Source: Brachionus koreanus (taxonomy: Eukaryota; Rotifera; Eurotatoria; Ploima; Brachionidae). Taken from it: a stretch of 57,281 nt of DNA. The translations under genes were made by a program, and so were the position numbers. Of the stretch, positions 1 to 12,975 are shown in pieces (positions within the stretch are counted from its first letter, which is position 1; each line of letters starts with the position of its first letter). Where the stretch lies: the NCBI GenBank assembly GCA_016987375.1, contig PJRA01000077.1, forward strand, positions 1,436,164 through 1,493,444, in the 5' to 3' direction. The notes below the pieces were generated by a model that was not told where the DNA came from, did no database searches, and worked only from the letters and a program-made list of their open reading frames with translations.

Positions 1-1483
1 TACGCAGAGATGTAATTTTTGTTTTTTTTTTCAAGTTAATTAATCAAAAATATTAATCAATATGTTACAATTTTATTTTTGATTTTTATTTGTTTAAAGA
101 AACAGGAACTTTATAAAAAAAAATTACTTAATATTGGAAAATTTTAGTTAAAACGAGAAAAGTTTTAGGCTAAATTTGACATGGAAATTTTTAAAATTAA
201 AAAAATTACAACGTTGCTAACAAAGTAAGCTAAATTTCAGCTAGCTTTACTATTTGATTTATTTATTTTTTCAATTTCACTTATTTTTTTCAAATTTTAT
301 TCTATCAATTAAAAAAGTATCAAAATTGGGAGGCTTGTTTAATAATCAAATTATTCATTAAATTTTTCAAATCATGTATTCGAATTTTTTTTTTGAATTC
401 TTGTATTTTTTTAAAAGAATAGAAAATTTTACCTCTATTTTTTCTTAGATACAATAAGGAATATTCTCAGTGCAGTTACGTGCTTAAACATTGACTATTA
501 AAACGTTTAGGGTAAAACGTTGTTGATATCAAACAACTCATTAGTTGACCAGCTTAAGCTTGTGTACTTTTTCTAAACAAGAAAAGAGTTCAAAATTTTC
601 AAAAAAAGCTTTTATTAATTTTCTACAATCATGCCACCATCATAAGAGATTAAAAATCAAAAATTAAAATTAGAATTACCGAAAATTGAGTATGTATATT
701 CTAGAATATATTTCTAATTTAATATTGTGCCACTTAATTAGTTAATTATTCAAGTTTAATATTTTTTTTTTGGTTTTATAAATATTATTTATTACTAATA
801 GTCTTAAAATAATTTTTCACTTTATTTTACTTTAAGATTTTGTAGTAAAGTAGTTGAACTAAAATAGTAATTTGAGTTGTTTCTTTTTCTCTATTAAATT
901 TAAGGTTCTAATCGTAAATTTTGTTTCTCGAAAGAAATAAAAAAATCTAAGCAAAAACAATTAATCATGGGCTTTTACTTTTGAGATCAAACTTGAAAAG
1001 ATAGTAACGAATTCAGATTTGAATTCTGAACTTAAAAATGTTAACAAATTAAATCTGCATTCTAATTTAATTAATAATTTAATAATTTAGCTTGACTTAA
1101 AGCTTAGATCATACAAAATATTGTCATTTATGACTTAAAGATTGAAGTTAGTGAAAAGCGATAATAGAATGCTAAAAGTTTTAGCTAGGTGTTGACAAAC
1201 AAAATAAAATTTAGTGCTGCCCTAAAGAAATATTCGTCGAGTATGGAATTGCATGATTTGACTAAATCAGGCATTTTAAATAACAAACAAAAATATTTTT
1301 GAATATTCAAATATTGTAACTAAGTATTTTTTGATTAAAAATACGCTTAATTACATAAGCCCATCAATTGCCAGTCTCAAGAGTTTTAGTGTTTACTTAT
1401 TTTTAAAATTTTTAATTTTTTTTAGAGTTAAACAAATAAAGAATTTGAAATAAAAAAAGCGTTTAACTCTTTTTAAACTAATA
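1..1483. other. AT-rich upstream region, no gene seen
   Basis: No reading frame with protein-like composition, no RNA gene and no repeat could be recognised. It is AT-rich sequence with many homopolymer runs and presumably holds the promoter and 5' UTR of the adhesion gene that starts at 1484. Confidence 0.5.
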
Positions 1484-4400
1484 ATGACTTATCTGAATCG
1501 AATTTTAGTGTTTTTAATAGCACTATCTTCGACAAGTGCTGACCAATTGATAATCGAACATCCCCAAGACCAACAAGCCATAATTGGCGATCGAACAATC
1601 CTCAAATGCAAGTTCAGCAATTTGCATGGTGAACCTCAATGGTGCATTGATGATTTTTGTCTGGGCGTGTCAAAAAAAAATCTCTACCATCGAAACAACA
1701 GTGTTCACCTAAAGGGCCGATCTCGATACAAAATTCTCGGCGATAGAAGCAAAGGTGAATTTCATCTTTTGATCGAACCAGTTCAATTACAGGACAACAT
1801 GTATTTTTATTGCATGGCAACTGCGGCTAGTGTCACTATAAAAGCAGTAAAATCAAAAAAAGTTTTCCTAACAGTTCTTACTAATCCCCAGTCATTGCAC
1901 TTGGAAAATCCGGTTCACGTATCCTTAAATAAACCATCAAGCATTCAATGCAAAGCTAAACAATCAAGGCCTCCAGTTAAAATATTCATGTCAATAAATG
2001 GAAATTTGATCACCGATGAAAGTAAATATAAGACTGAAATAATTCAATATTCGGCCAGGCAAGATGAAGAAACAAGAGCTTCATATGTTGCTTCAATATC
2101 GGCCATAAGCAATGACAATCTAAGAAATTCTTATTATGACACAATTACAAATCTAACAATTGATGATGTGTACATATCAATGGATGGACAATCTATAGAG
2201 TGCTTTGCCTATTCGTTATTCTACCCGAATCAAAAATTTAATGTCGTTCAAAAGTATGCCTCCAAATCAAACCAACAAAATTTCATGACTACTAATTCAA
2301 AAATTCAAGTCGATTGTAATAAATTTTAACTGATTAAAAATAAAAATAAAGAACAAAATTTTTTTTTAAAGATGCTCCTGAAGTTAATTTGAAGATGATT
2401 TCGACTCATGAAATTTTAAGAGAAGAGAATGTTGTTACGCTTGTTTGTGAAACCAAAGCAACCCCACAAATTCAGTCTTACAAGTAGATTAAATAATGTA
2501 TTTTTATTGTTTTATTATGATTTTTTTTTAGATGGTATATTGGGAAAAATTTGCTAAATGGGGTTAAAGACTCAATTTTAAATTTAAAATTGACGCGCGA
2601 AATGCATCTTAAAACTGTTACTTGTGAGGCGTCAAATATAGTAGCTTCAGTAAAAGCTGCCATTCAGCTAAATATCTTATGTAAGTACAATTAATTTTAT
2701 TCCAAAAAAAAAATATTTGTTTTTAAAGTTTCGTTTTTTCAACTAAAAAAATAAAAAAAAATATTTATTTATTTTTTCGGACAAAATTTAAATAAATTTA
2801 AATGCAAAGTTTATATTGTTAATTGTAAACCTTGCAACTAGAGCAGCTTTTATTAAACTATCTGATTTTTATATATTTTAATTTTATTTGAAGTTGAAAT
2901 CTTTTAATTAAGATTTATTTGCTCAAAGAATAAGGACAATTGTCTTTATTCTTAACACGATTAAGGATACCTAACACATTTTTTGTGTGTTTTATTTAGA
3001 TTTATCCATTCGATTTTTTTAACTAAATCAAACCAGAAATTATAATTCATTTATCAAGTTCAGTTTAGACATTAAAATATTTTTAGACTCGTTTTCATTA
3101 CTGAAAATAAAATAAAAAAAATATTCTATTATAACATTTAAGTAGAAATAAAAGATATAAAGTTTTTTTCTTTTTTTAAATTTGATTAAAGAAGTTTTTT
3201 TAATTAGAACTGATAAACCTCCCATTTTTTTAATGAGTTAAAGAATTTTTTAAAGAGTCAAATTTTTCAAAATTGTAAATGAAGCTTTTAAAAATTTAAA
3301 TTTCGTATTTTAATGTTTGTTTATTTAATCGCTTAATTAAAATTAATGTTTTAGATAATTTTTAAAATGAATCATCTAATGTAACAATTGTTTTAAAGCT
3401 CCTCAAAATTGAATTGAATTGATTAAAATTACTAATTGATTTAAAATAAAAATGATATCATTTAATGATTTCAATTATGTAATAAATTTAAAAAAATCAT
3501 TCATTATTTTAATCTATATTATTATCAATATTATTATTGATGAATTTTTATCGTTGCTTGTTATTTAAATTGAGAATTTATTAAGTCCCGAATAATATTA
3601 TAGCATCAAATTTTTAAAATTTTGACTATTTATCTACAAAAAAAAACAATAAAAATTGAGTTGAAAAAGATTAGAAATTTCAAAAAATTTTTATCTAAGA
3701 TTATGATTTTTAATATTATTTTTTTTTGTAATTTAATCCGAATAAATATTTTAATTTTAGTATTAAAAATTTATAATTGAAATGTTTTATTTATAATTTC
3801 TGATTTTTTTAAAAAATTTATATTAACAATAAATAAGTTAAAAATAAAAATTCTATTAATTTAAGTTAAACCTTGGTTTACTAGAGGAGGAGCTTCATAT
3901 ATATCGATTGATAAATCAGGCTGTAATAAACCACTTACACTTGATTGCCAAGTAAAATCTAACCCAAAGTCAAATATCACTTGGTATCGACGAAAGTTTA
4001 CAGCACAGTCTCAAATTGAAGATTCCAATAAGAAAAAAAAAAGTCTCTATAACTTATTTGATCTGAGTAGCAGACTGTTTGGTTCTGGCGATCCACTTTT
4101 CGAAGATCAATTGATCGGCTATGGCCCAACTTATACGATATCATCATTTGGTTGTTCCGGCCTTTTAGACGATCTAAGTAAAGCTAAACATACTGTCAAG
4201 AAAATGAGGAATAAGAGAATAAAAAGAAGTGCAGATGAAATGGACGATTTAGAAATTCATTTTAGGCCAGTAGCCTACTCCAATGAATATGATGATGTTT
4301 ACTACGACTACTATGACTATGAAGACTATCAGCCAGTTTATGATCAAAAGCAGCCAGACATCGGTCATAATGATTTTGGAGTCTATGTTTGTCAAGCATC

Positions 4401-5751
4401 CAATCAATTAGATCAAGAAAAAGTCATTAATAGATTCATCAAAATTAATCCTAATGGTCCACCTGTAGGCAAAATATTTTCTTCAAACCAAAATCTTAGT
4501 CCTGAAGAACACATAAGTTTAATGATGCAAAGTCAAGAATCATTTGATCAAACAGATTCAGCACGAGAGCTGGCCGCGTCTATCGGCAGTTCGATCACTC
4601 TTATTTGTCTTATTGAACCATTGCCTCATCTAGATAATCTTGTTTGGATCAAAGACAATGGTAAAATAATTCCCAATTCTTATTTTTCTCTTCAAAACAC
4701 AACTCTCAATAAAACAATGAGCAAAAATTTTCGAATTAAATACGAAAATGTGACTTTTGGTCAAAAAATGCTCAATGTAGAGCTAGTCGAAGACATTGAA
4801 GAGGACAATTTAGGCACCAATAACAAAAACATTCTATCCACAGACTCAAATCCAATATCATTGTTAAAAAGTGTTCTTCATATTAAAAATATACGCAAAC
4901 AAGACTTTGGAACTTATAAGTGCAAATCTTCGAATGCTTACGGCAGTCGATTCTCAATGGTTCTGATTAGAGAAAAAACCCTGCTGGACAAACTTAGTTT
5001 GGACAATCACATTGTATTCTTGATGCTAGTAAGCTTATCAATCCTAATCTTGGTCGGCTTCCTACTCTTAGTCTCGTGTTTATTCACCTACTGCTCGAAC
5101 AAAAAGAATAAATTTGATTCAGAGAAAAAAATAAATGAATGGTTGAGCTTAAGCCAACCTGGCACAGTCAAACAATTGAAGACTTCTCTGGGAAAGAATA
5201 ACACATGTTCAACGACAAGCGAACCTTTGCTAATGCCCTCTGGTTCTCCGTTGATAACTGACTCGTCAAAATCGTCAAAGACAAGCCAAACACTAACCAA
5301 TTCGCCCAGAAACGAATCTACAGCCAATAGCTCGTCTTTGCTAGACGAAGACTATGAAGATAAAGACACCAAGTTACTTGGCAATGTGCTGCATAATCAA
5401 ATGACTCGGTTTGTCGTTTCTTCACCAATGGCTAGTTCAAAACTAAACGAAGAACATCACCCATCTACGCTGCTAATCAGATCTCAGAATTTTAATGCCA
5501 AAATTTCTAACTGTGATTCAGATACAAGATTTACTAGTTTGAATCGACAGGCGATCAATGCTTGTAAACAAGATGAATCGCCTTATAGACTGTCTGATTT
5601 ATTTAATGAATTGTCGCCCATGAATACATTCTCGAATAGTATGAGCACGCGTTTCCATAATGTTTACACATCCTCACCATCGAGCACTCTAAAACAAAAT
5701 CGATACAAGACATTTGAGAATACGAATCATTTTCATCATATGAATATATGA
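1484..5751 (+). CDS. kirre: Kirre/nephrin-like (IRM family) immunoglobulin adhesion receptor
   Basis: Single-pass Ig cell-adhesion receptor of the irre recognition module type (Kirre/Neph), which pairs with nephrin-like partners at cell contacts. Proposed exons are 1484-2315, 2372-2483, 2532-2680 and 3866-5751, giving 992 codons before the stop; the last intron is 1185 bp and uses a weak AAG acceptor. Residues 1-19 form a signal peptide. Ig1 carries the family signature: a PQDQ start, W-x-I-D-D-F-x-L-G and a G-E-F-x-L-x-I-x-P strand. Ig2 follows. Ig3 begins with YAPEV, and Ig4 begins after KPWF and has TWYRR. Ig5 (about 596-730) has SITLIC and GTYKCKSSNAYG. A transmembrane helix lies near 746-770, followed by a Ser/Thr-rich tail of about 220 residues. 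Ig4 is interrupted between its two core cysteines by a long insert with an RIKR site (482-485) and a Tyr/Asp-rich stretch near 505-520. Family assignment is good; orthology to one named paralogue is not proven. Confidence 0.85.
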
Positions 5752-8685
5752 ATCAAATTTTAAGAGGTCTAGTGCTCAACGGTGAATACTCTCTCAGGAT
5801 AAAGACAAAAAACTCAGAGGAAATTTTTTTTTTCAAATCGATTTTTAAATGTATAGAATTTTTTTTTCTGAATTCCGATATATATATTTTTTTTTAATTG
5901 TATTTTATTTAATAAAAAAATTAGTAATTAAAGCTTTTAATCTAATAATGTTGGATGAATTTATTCATTTAGATATAATGTGATTATATTAGCTCAATTA
6001 ATTTAAAATAATTTAAATTGATTCTTCATGAAAAAAATATCAAAAAACAAAATTAATTTTTATCTGATATATTACTTCCTTTTACATTTAAGAGTCTAAT
6101 TTTTTTCTCTATAAAAAAAAGCAATTATTTTTCAATTCTTTTTAAAAGCTAAAATTTAATCACACTAATTTTTTATCGTTCAACAATCAAGATAAGTGAT
6201 TTATGAAAAAATAATTTAATTTAATCAATTAAATTTCAAAGATTCATTTTACTTTTTTTTTGTTTCGATAAAACAGTTAGAAAATTAAAAAAAAAAAAAT
6301 TTAACAATACAAGTAATTCACAATGTAGAAATTTGATTATGAGCATTTAAAATAGAAACTTGAATCATTAAGCTCATAAAAGCTATGACAGTGATTATGT
6401 TTCTCTATGTTCTGAAGAAATTCTTTTTTTTTAGCTAAATTAAAATAGTACAAAAATTATTGTATATTGAATTAATTTAGTTTTTTCAAAAGCTTGGATT
6501 ATTTATTAAAAAAAAATTCAAAATATCTGGTGAAAAACAAAATGAAATTTTTTATAAATTATAAAAAAATTCGTTTAGTTTTTAAATGATATTTTTTAAA
6601 AATTTCATTTCCTTGAGAAAAGTCAAATTTTAATTTTTAAAAAAGTATTCTAAACTTTTAGAAAACTCCCCCAGCTTTTTGGTGTTTCAAAAGCTTTCCG
6701 AATTTTGACAAAAGCTGTATTTGACATAGCGAAAATTTGTTAAGATCATTTAAGAAAAAACTATTATGGGGATAGAAAAAAGTTTCTAACTATTGTTGTT
6801 TTTATTCAATATCATGTTTGATCGAAAATTACAATCAGCTTTTGGGTTCAAAAAGCTCACACTTTTTATTCGATCATCTTATTCATTTAAAAAAAATTAT
6901 TTTCTAGAAAAAAAAATTTTTAAAAGTGAAAAATCTGAGTAAAATTTAAACATTTATTTATTTTTTTATGAAAAAATTTGAGTTTTCTCAAATAATTGTT
7001 GAATAAATAAAAAAAAAATTATCTTATTAGATTTAGAGATTTTTGTTTCGTTTTTAATTTAATTTAAAATAATTTTTTCTTTATTTTTGCATGCGCTTTT
7101 TTAATTAAACTCAAACAAAAGAAAAACCGTTGTCTTAGGTAGAAAAAATTATTTTGACAATCGATTTATCTTGCTGCTTTATTAAAATATTTTCATGTCA
7201 TAAAATCGATTAAGCTTTTTTTTATAAATAAAAACCTTATTCTCAAAGAAATCTAATTTAAATCGAGTATTATCTTTTTTAAAAAACAACAGCACTTCAA
7301 TTAACTAGTATATTGAGACCTTCAAATTTTCTTAATTAATTTTTTTTCTGGTTGAAAATGAAAATATAAATTTATTTAGTTTTATTATCTTGTTTTTAAA
7401 TATTTACGGCCATCAAAAATCAGTCCTTTCATCTTTTACAAGGGTTGCAATAAATTATTTCAACCTTGGCAATTGAAAACCCTACCAAAAAATAAAAATT
7501 CATGAGATAAATAAAATTTTAATAAGAATATTTTAATTTTGCTTTTTAGTAATAAAAAAAAAATTTTTTTAAATAAAATAAATTTATGATGGAAAAAGGC
7601 TGCTTTTGGTAAAATAAAATCGGTTTTTTGTTTCGTTTTGTAATTTAATATTCTAGCTATTGTCTCATATGATTCAAATCCGTAATGATTGCAACAACTA
7701 ATTTAAACAATTAGTTCAAACAAATATGATTTGATTATTAACTAGTAAAAACAAAATAATTAGTTAAACTAGTTTTATAATTAAAAAAAATATCCAAGAT
7801 CACATTTTAGGGTTTCATTAAGTTATTCAAATTAGGATTTTTGTAGCCTGGGCCATCGTTTGCTTTAATCACGTTTTGAGATGGCATGTGGGTGAGGCCC
7901 TAAAAATTAATTAAATATGTCGAGAATTTATCAAAACTATTTCAAAAGTGAAATAGGTGTTCAAATGGTTGGAAAAAAAAGAAATAAATTAAAAATATTT
8001 TTACGTAATCAATTAAATGTTGATGTGCTCTCGCTATTTCTCATTAGTGAGATTAAGTGCTATACTAGAACTAGAAGAAAAAAGATAAGAAAAATTTCAT
8101 AATTAGAAACAAAAATGTTTTGAATTTAAATTTTGTTTATGTTTCAAAAAAAAATTTTGTTTCTCTATTTGAGAGCGCATTTAAAAGAGCTGAGCTAAAA
8201 AAAAATCTTGGCGGTTTACAGATTTTTTTTGTTTATTATCTATCTTGAAATGTTAAAATATTTATTAACCGAAAGACCTAGTTTCAAATGATAATTCGAA
8301 CATAGATAAAATCGATTTCAAATTTCAAGAGCGAAATCAGGTTAAGTTCCAGTTAAAAGATAAACATTTCTGGCCTGTTTTCCTTCAACAAAATGCAAAA
8401 AAGAAATGCCAATAGATAATTATCTGCCAGCACATGCAGGCTATAAATTCAATGCATATTTTACATTCTAAGCTTAAATCAGTAAAAGCAGGCTACAAAA
8501 GCCTTGTCAAATTTCAGATCAGATTTAAGCGATTGAAAAAGGCTCACAAAAAGGAATTGTTTAGAAAATTTTATCTCTTTCCCCTATTGAATACTATTAT
8601 ATAATTTTTTTTTCGTCTTTTCTTTTCCTAAACAGGCTTATCGAGATAAAAGGCTCGTGATTAATGGCGGATACGTGGGCCCCGC
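5752..8685. other. Gene-free AT-rich spacer
   Basis: Poly-A/T-rich sequence between the adhesion gene and the TGF-beta family gene. The 61-codon frame at 7917-8102 has no recognisable composition or partner exon and is treated as chance. From about 8380 to 8700 the base composition becomes less AT-rich just before the TGF-beta gene, which fits a proximal regulatory region. Confidence 0.5.
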
Positions 8686-8693
8686 TATAAATA
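8686..8693 (+). promoter_or_regulatory. TATA box of the TGF-beta family gene
   Basis: TATAAATA lies in a locally GC-richer block (GTGGGCCCCGC just upstream) that stands out from the AT-rich background. A start about 30 bp downstream, near 8717, would give a 5' UTR of about 120 nt before the ATG at 8838. Confidence 0.6.
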
Positions 8694-8837
8694 CAGCACT
8701 CTGTCTTCAAATTTATCTAACAAAAAAATTCAAGTTTTTTTTTAGAAATTTTATTTTAATCAATTTAATCAAGCAATAAACAAAAAATTTATCTTTTTTT
8801 TTTAAATTTTTTCGTGCCTATTTTTGAGTTTTTTATA

Positions 8838-10246
8838 ATGCTTATAAGCCCAAAAAAATTGCAAAATTTGTTTATACTGGTCTGGTTTGTGTTTTCAACA
8901 TTACTGAGCGGACTGAGCGCCAGCTACGGCGCCGCTAGATTTACCTTAAATGATGATGAAAAAATCAAGCAACAAGCCATAATTAATTCATTCAAAGCAA
9001 AACTGGTCAAGTTGCTGGACATTGAATTTATGCCGGAGAATAGATTTGTGAGCAATGTGACAAACCCACTGCCTGAACCCATTGTCAATGACGAGCATCA
9101 TTTGAAAAAAATGAGGTCCAACAGCATGAGCCGCAAGGTGCGCAACAAAGAAATTAGAAATCGTGTGCATTTTGAGACTAGAGAAACCGATGAATCTGAG
9201 CAGCCGAGCAACCTAAATGGCTCGATAGTTCAACAAATTACTCTTCTGCCAGAAAAGTCTGAGAAGGATTGGTGCAATGAGCTGATGATGGACATTGGAC
9301 CTCACAGACATCGCCATCACCACCGGCGTACATCATTTGTCGCCCTTAACTGCATGTCTTTTGATCTCAGCAAGCAAAGAGAATTCACTGAAAATGAGAT
9401 TAATAGTGCCGACTTGTACATTCGAATCAATCTCAACAAGCATCTTAATTATGAGTTTGCCAGTCACATTTACTTGGAGGTAAATGGCATAATGATCAAA
9501 CGGATCAATATGGTTAAATTGAATGATCATGAAACTGATAGATATGGCTTTGTGTCTCAGGAGCCCATATTCGACTCGGCTGATGTCAGAAAAATAATTA
9601 AAGAAGTTTTGACCAAAAGCAAAGAGCCACAATTGAGAGTAAAAATAATGTTCAAAAATGATTTTATTGACACTGATATTGGCAAGCTTAGAGAGATATT
9701 TAGCGATTTGGACGAGAATATGGCACTACATGTGAAATTTGGTGGAGCTAAAAATTCTAGATTGATTTCTAAAAGAAATATCTACGTTGGACACAGAAAA
9801 CAAAATAGTTCTAAGAATCAGAACATGTTCAAAGATTGTTCGGAGCTTAGACGATCTGGTTTCAAATCAAACAATTTTTCATGCTGTCGAGAAAGCATTT
9901 CCATATCAATGGATGAAATTGGTTGGGGTCATTTTATCATTGAGCCCAAAATTATTGAATACAAGTACTGCCGCGGCAGTTGTTTGTGTAAGTTTCTTTT
10001 TTCTAAAATAATTTTCAAAATTCTCACAAATCTATTTATTTATTTTTATTTTTAGATGGAACTGCCCAAGTGTTCAGCAACACAAACATAGTCTACAAAT
10101 CGTTCGAAATTCAAAATTCCTTCGAAACATCTTATTGCTGCAACATTAAAGACTATGAGGATGAGATAACAATCATTTACGGCTCTTCGCCAAACTACAT
10201 AAGAAAATCAATTTCACTTAATGCCAAGAATTGTATGTGCTCTTAG
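8838..10246 (+). CDS. TGF-beta superfamily ligand, activin/myostatin-like
   Basis: Secreted dimeric growth-factor precursor. Exons 8838-9987 and 10056-10246 are joined across a 68-bp GT-AG intron and give 446 residues. The frame extends upstream to 8814, but the first ATG is at 8838 and is followed by a clear signal peptide (LFILVWFVF). A propeptide of about 300 residues ends near a dibasic cleavage site (RLISKR). The mature domain has nine cysteines in the TGF-beta/activin pattern: an N-terminal Cys then SCC, the signature IGWGHFIIEP, YCRGSC, YCC, and a terminal NCMCS. The YCC in exon 2 includes the usual interchain cysteine, so a covalent dimer is expected. The nine-cysteine layout favours the activin/TGF-beta/GDF8-11 side over BMPs, which have seven. 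The exact subfamily cannot be fixed by eye. Confidence 0.9.
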
Positions 10247-12379
10247 TTGGTTTTTGTATTCTAAAAATAATTAAGTTCATTTTTGTGAATTATCTGTTTT
10301 ATATATGTAAAAAAAAATATATGAAAACTTTTAAAAATAAAATATATTTAAACCCGGAAGAAGAATATTCAATTTTTGGTATAAATTTTGACTATGTTAA
10401 ATTATTTGTTAGCTTGTGTTTTTTTTTTCAATTTACATTAAAAATAAATTTTTTTATTCTAAAATTTCAAAATTTAAATTTATTTGAATAATATTAACTG
10501 CTTGTTTTAAATGAAAATTTGCTTTTATTGTTTATCTTAATAACAATGCAATTTTGACAAAAATTTTTTTTTAGTAAATGAATCAAAAATAAAAATAAAT
10601 CCATCTTATATAAGCAAATAAAACAAAAAAAATAATTGAAACTTTTATTTTTTTATTTTTAGATTTATGCAAATTTGATTTTAGTACAAAAAGATTATCT
10701 TCAAAAGATAAAAATAAATTCTTTTATCATTTAAAAATCAAAGTGATAATTTTTTGATGAATTGTCCTTTTTCTTAATTAAATTCTTAATTAGTTTTAAC
10801 TTTTTTCTTCTAAGCTAACTAGATTCGATTCTGCAGCAAAAATGTTTTTTTAATTTATTGTAAAATATTCAATTATTATATTAAATCAAGTAGTTTTAAA
10901 AGGCGTGTTCAAAAGCTTATTTATATATTTTCTGTTTCTAGGTTCAAGAAGAAAATTTTAGGAAAAAACAGTTCAAATATCCAAATTTGAAAGAAAAAGT
11001 TTCCAATTAAAATAAATAAAAAAAAGAAATGCGCTGAATAATTATGGCCCTATTTTAGGTATTTACTTGAGGGTTTTATGTGAGATAAATGCTAATTAAA
11101 GCATTTAAATTAAAAAAAAACAGCACTTTAATTTAAAAAATTGACTTTTTAAATAAATTTAAAAAATATTCTCTTTTTCTTGTTTTATAATTTAATAAAG
11201 CTATTTTAATACAACTCTTTTTAAAATAATTTTGTCTATTTTAGCCTATTTATATATAATTTCATTTGTAAAATAGTTTTAATAACCCAGGTATAAAACT
11301 TTAGATATGTGAGCTTTTTAGATTCTCTTGACTTGGATTAAAAAATCTAAATTCAAGTCAATTAAAATATTTTTTACTTTTATATTTATATGTATATATT
11401 TCTATATTCAGTAAAAATTAAGTTGGATCCAAATTTTGTTCTAAGATATGACATTTCAAATAGTTCATTTTTTTATGAATCAAAAATTACTATTTTTTAA
11501 TCGCAATATCTTATTTCCTTGCATTAATAAATATCAATTGCGCGATTTCAAATGTTTATCTAAGAATCATATTAAAAAATTTATCTTAATTATTACCAAA
11601 ATCAGTATTAGGTTACAAAAATATTGCTTACTTCTTTTATCTTAGACGTTTTAATATTTTTTTCAGAAAACTCCCCTTGAATGACGAGAACTTTCCTGAT
11701 TCTAATCTTATTTGAATTTTATTTTATATTTACTGATATTCTTTTTAAATAAACAATTATTTTAAACATTTTCCTTTATATCCAAAATTCTTGCCTTATC
11801 ATATATATGTTTCATTTGCGTTTAAAAAAAGCTCAATTGTATATAATTTAAAAAGTATTTATTTGGTCAATCTGTTTGTAAATAAGAGATTAGAATTACA
11901 AATCGATCTTTAGGATTAATTTAATTCAAAATTAAAGGACTAATTTTAATTGATTATTTTTTTTAAATAAGAAAAAAAATGCAAAAATTTTTTTATTAAA
12001 GATAATCAATATAAATCTTTTATTTACTGTTTTATGTATACTTTTATACTGTTTTTATCTAAAGAATCGGTTAGCTATTTTTGGGGCCTTTTCAATTTCA
12101 TTCTAATTTGTTGGGTTAACTGCTATTTTTTTGCCACTCATTCCATACTTGTGAAAAAGTTTTGTTCATTTTTTCTGTTTCATTTGGCCATTTGAAACGC
12201 ATTGAACATTGTTATTTCACGATTGTTCTAACGATTATTAAAAAAATTCATGATAATTAAAAAAAAAACACAAAGCTTGTTATAAACCTTGTTTTTATAG
12301 TACTTACTAACTACTTCTTGAGAAATGAAAATTTAACAGCTTTTTCCTTTTAAATTCATAAAATTCAATTCAATTTAAA
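10247..12379. other. Gene-free AT-rich spacer
   Basis: Holds the 3' UTR of the TGF-beta family gene and then low-complexity AT-rich DNA. Frames at 10231-10491 and 11448-11645 are rich in F, I, L, N and K codons, as expected from random AT-rich sequence, and are not supported as genes. Confidence 0.5.
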
Positions 12380-12975
12380 TTTGATCGCGTTTCGCATAAG
12401 CTACTAAAGATCATGTTAAAAAGCTTTGGATTTACCGGTAAGCTTTTTTTTTTGGCGTGGCTCGAAAATTTTGTTGATGTGCTAAGTGAGATTCCACAAG
12501 GTTCAGTTCTTGGTCCATTACTATTCCTAATCTTCATAAATGATTTACCAGAGCTAGTAAGTCACTCTTGTAAGTTGTTTGCGGATGACAGCAAATTGAT
12601 TAGTTTCATTAAAAATATATATGATCAAGTTCTAATGCTAGTTCAAGATGACATTTACAAGATGGTTGAGTAGTCGAAACAAAACGAAAGATCTCAATTT
12701 TAAATGCAGATGATTTGAGAGTTGAATTAGCTGAGAATACTGCTGAGCGCGATCTTGGTGTAATGGTGAACAACAAACTCAAATGGAAAGATCAAATTGA
12801 CGTCTGCGTTAAAAAAGCTAACAACATGCTTGGTATGGTCAAGAAAACGTTCATATATCGGGATGCTCAATCGGTTTTGCAGCTTTACAAAACATATTAG
12901 ACCGTTAGACCGCATCTAGAATACTGTCCACCTGCCTTGAATCCCTATTTAAAGAAGGATATAACTAGACTTTAA
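12380..12975 (+). mobile_element. Dead non-LTR retrotransposon (LINE) reverse-transcriptase fragment
   Basis: The broken frames align with the reverse transcriptase of CR1/Jockey-type LINEs. In order they show a FDRVSHKLL segment, [20 protein letters not shown], the catalytic motif LFADDSKL, then further downstream AERDLGVMVNNKLKW and a HLEYCPPALNPYLKKDI segment. Several stops and small deletions separate these blocks (for example after KMVE near 12670 and at 12898), so the element is inactive. Both ends are missing: there is no endonuclease and no 3' tail. Confidence 0.9.

Noticed and set aside
3040..3225. Minus-strand frame within the long intron of the kirre-like gene
   Set aside because: Composition is that of low-complexity AT-rich sequence and it sits inside an intron; no domain recognised.
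7441..7490. AGGGTTGCAAT ... AATTGAAAACCCT inverted pair
   Set aside because: The arms match imperfectly over a very short distance with no target duplication; chance is likely in AT-rich sequence.
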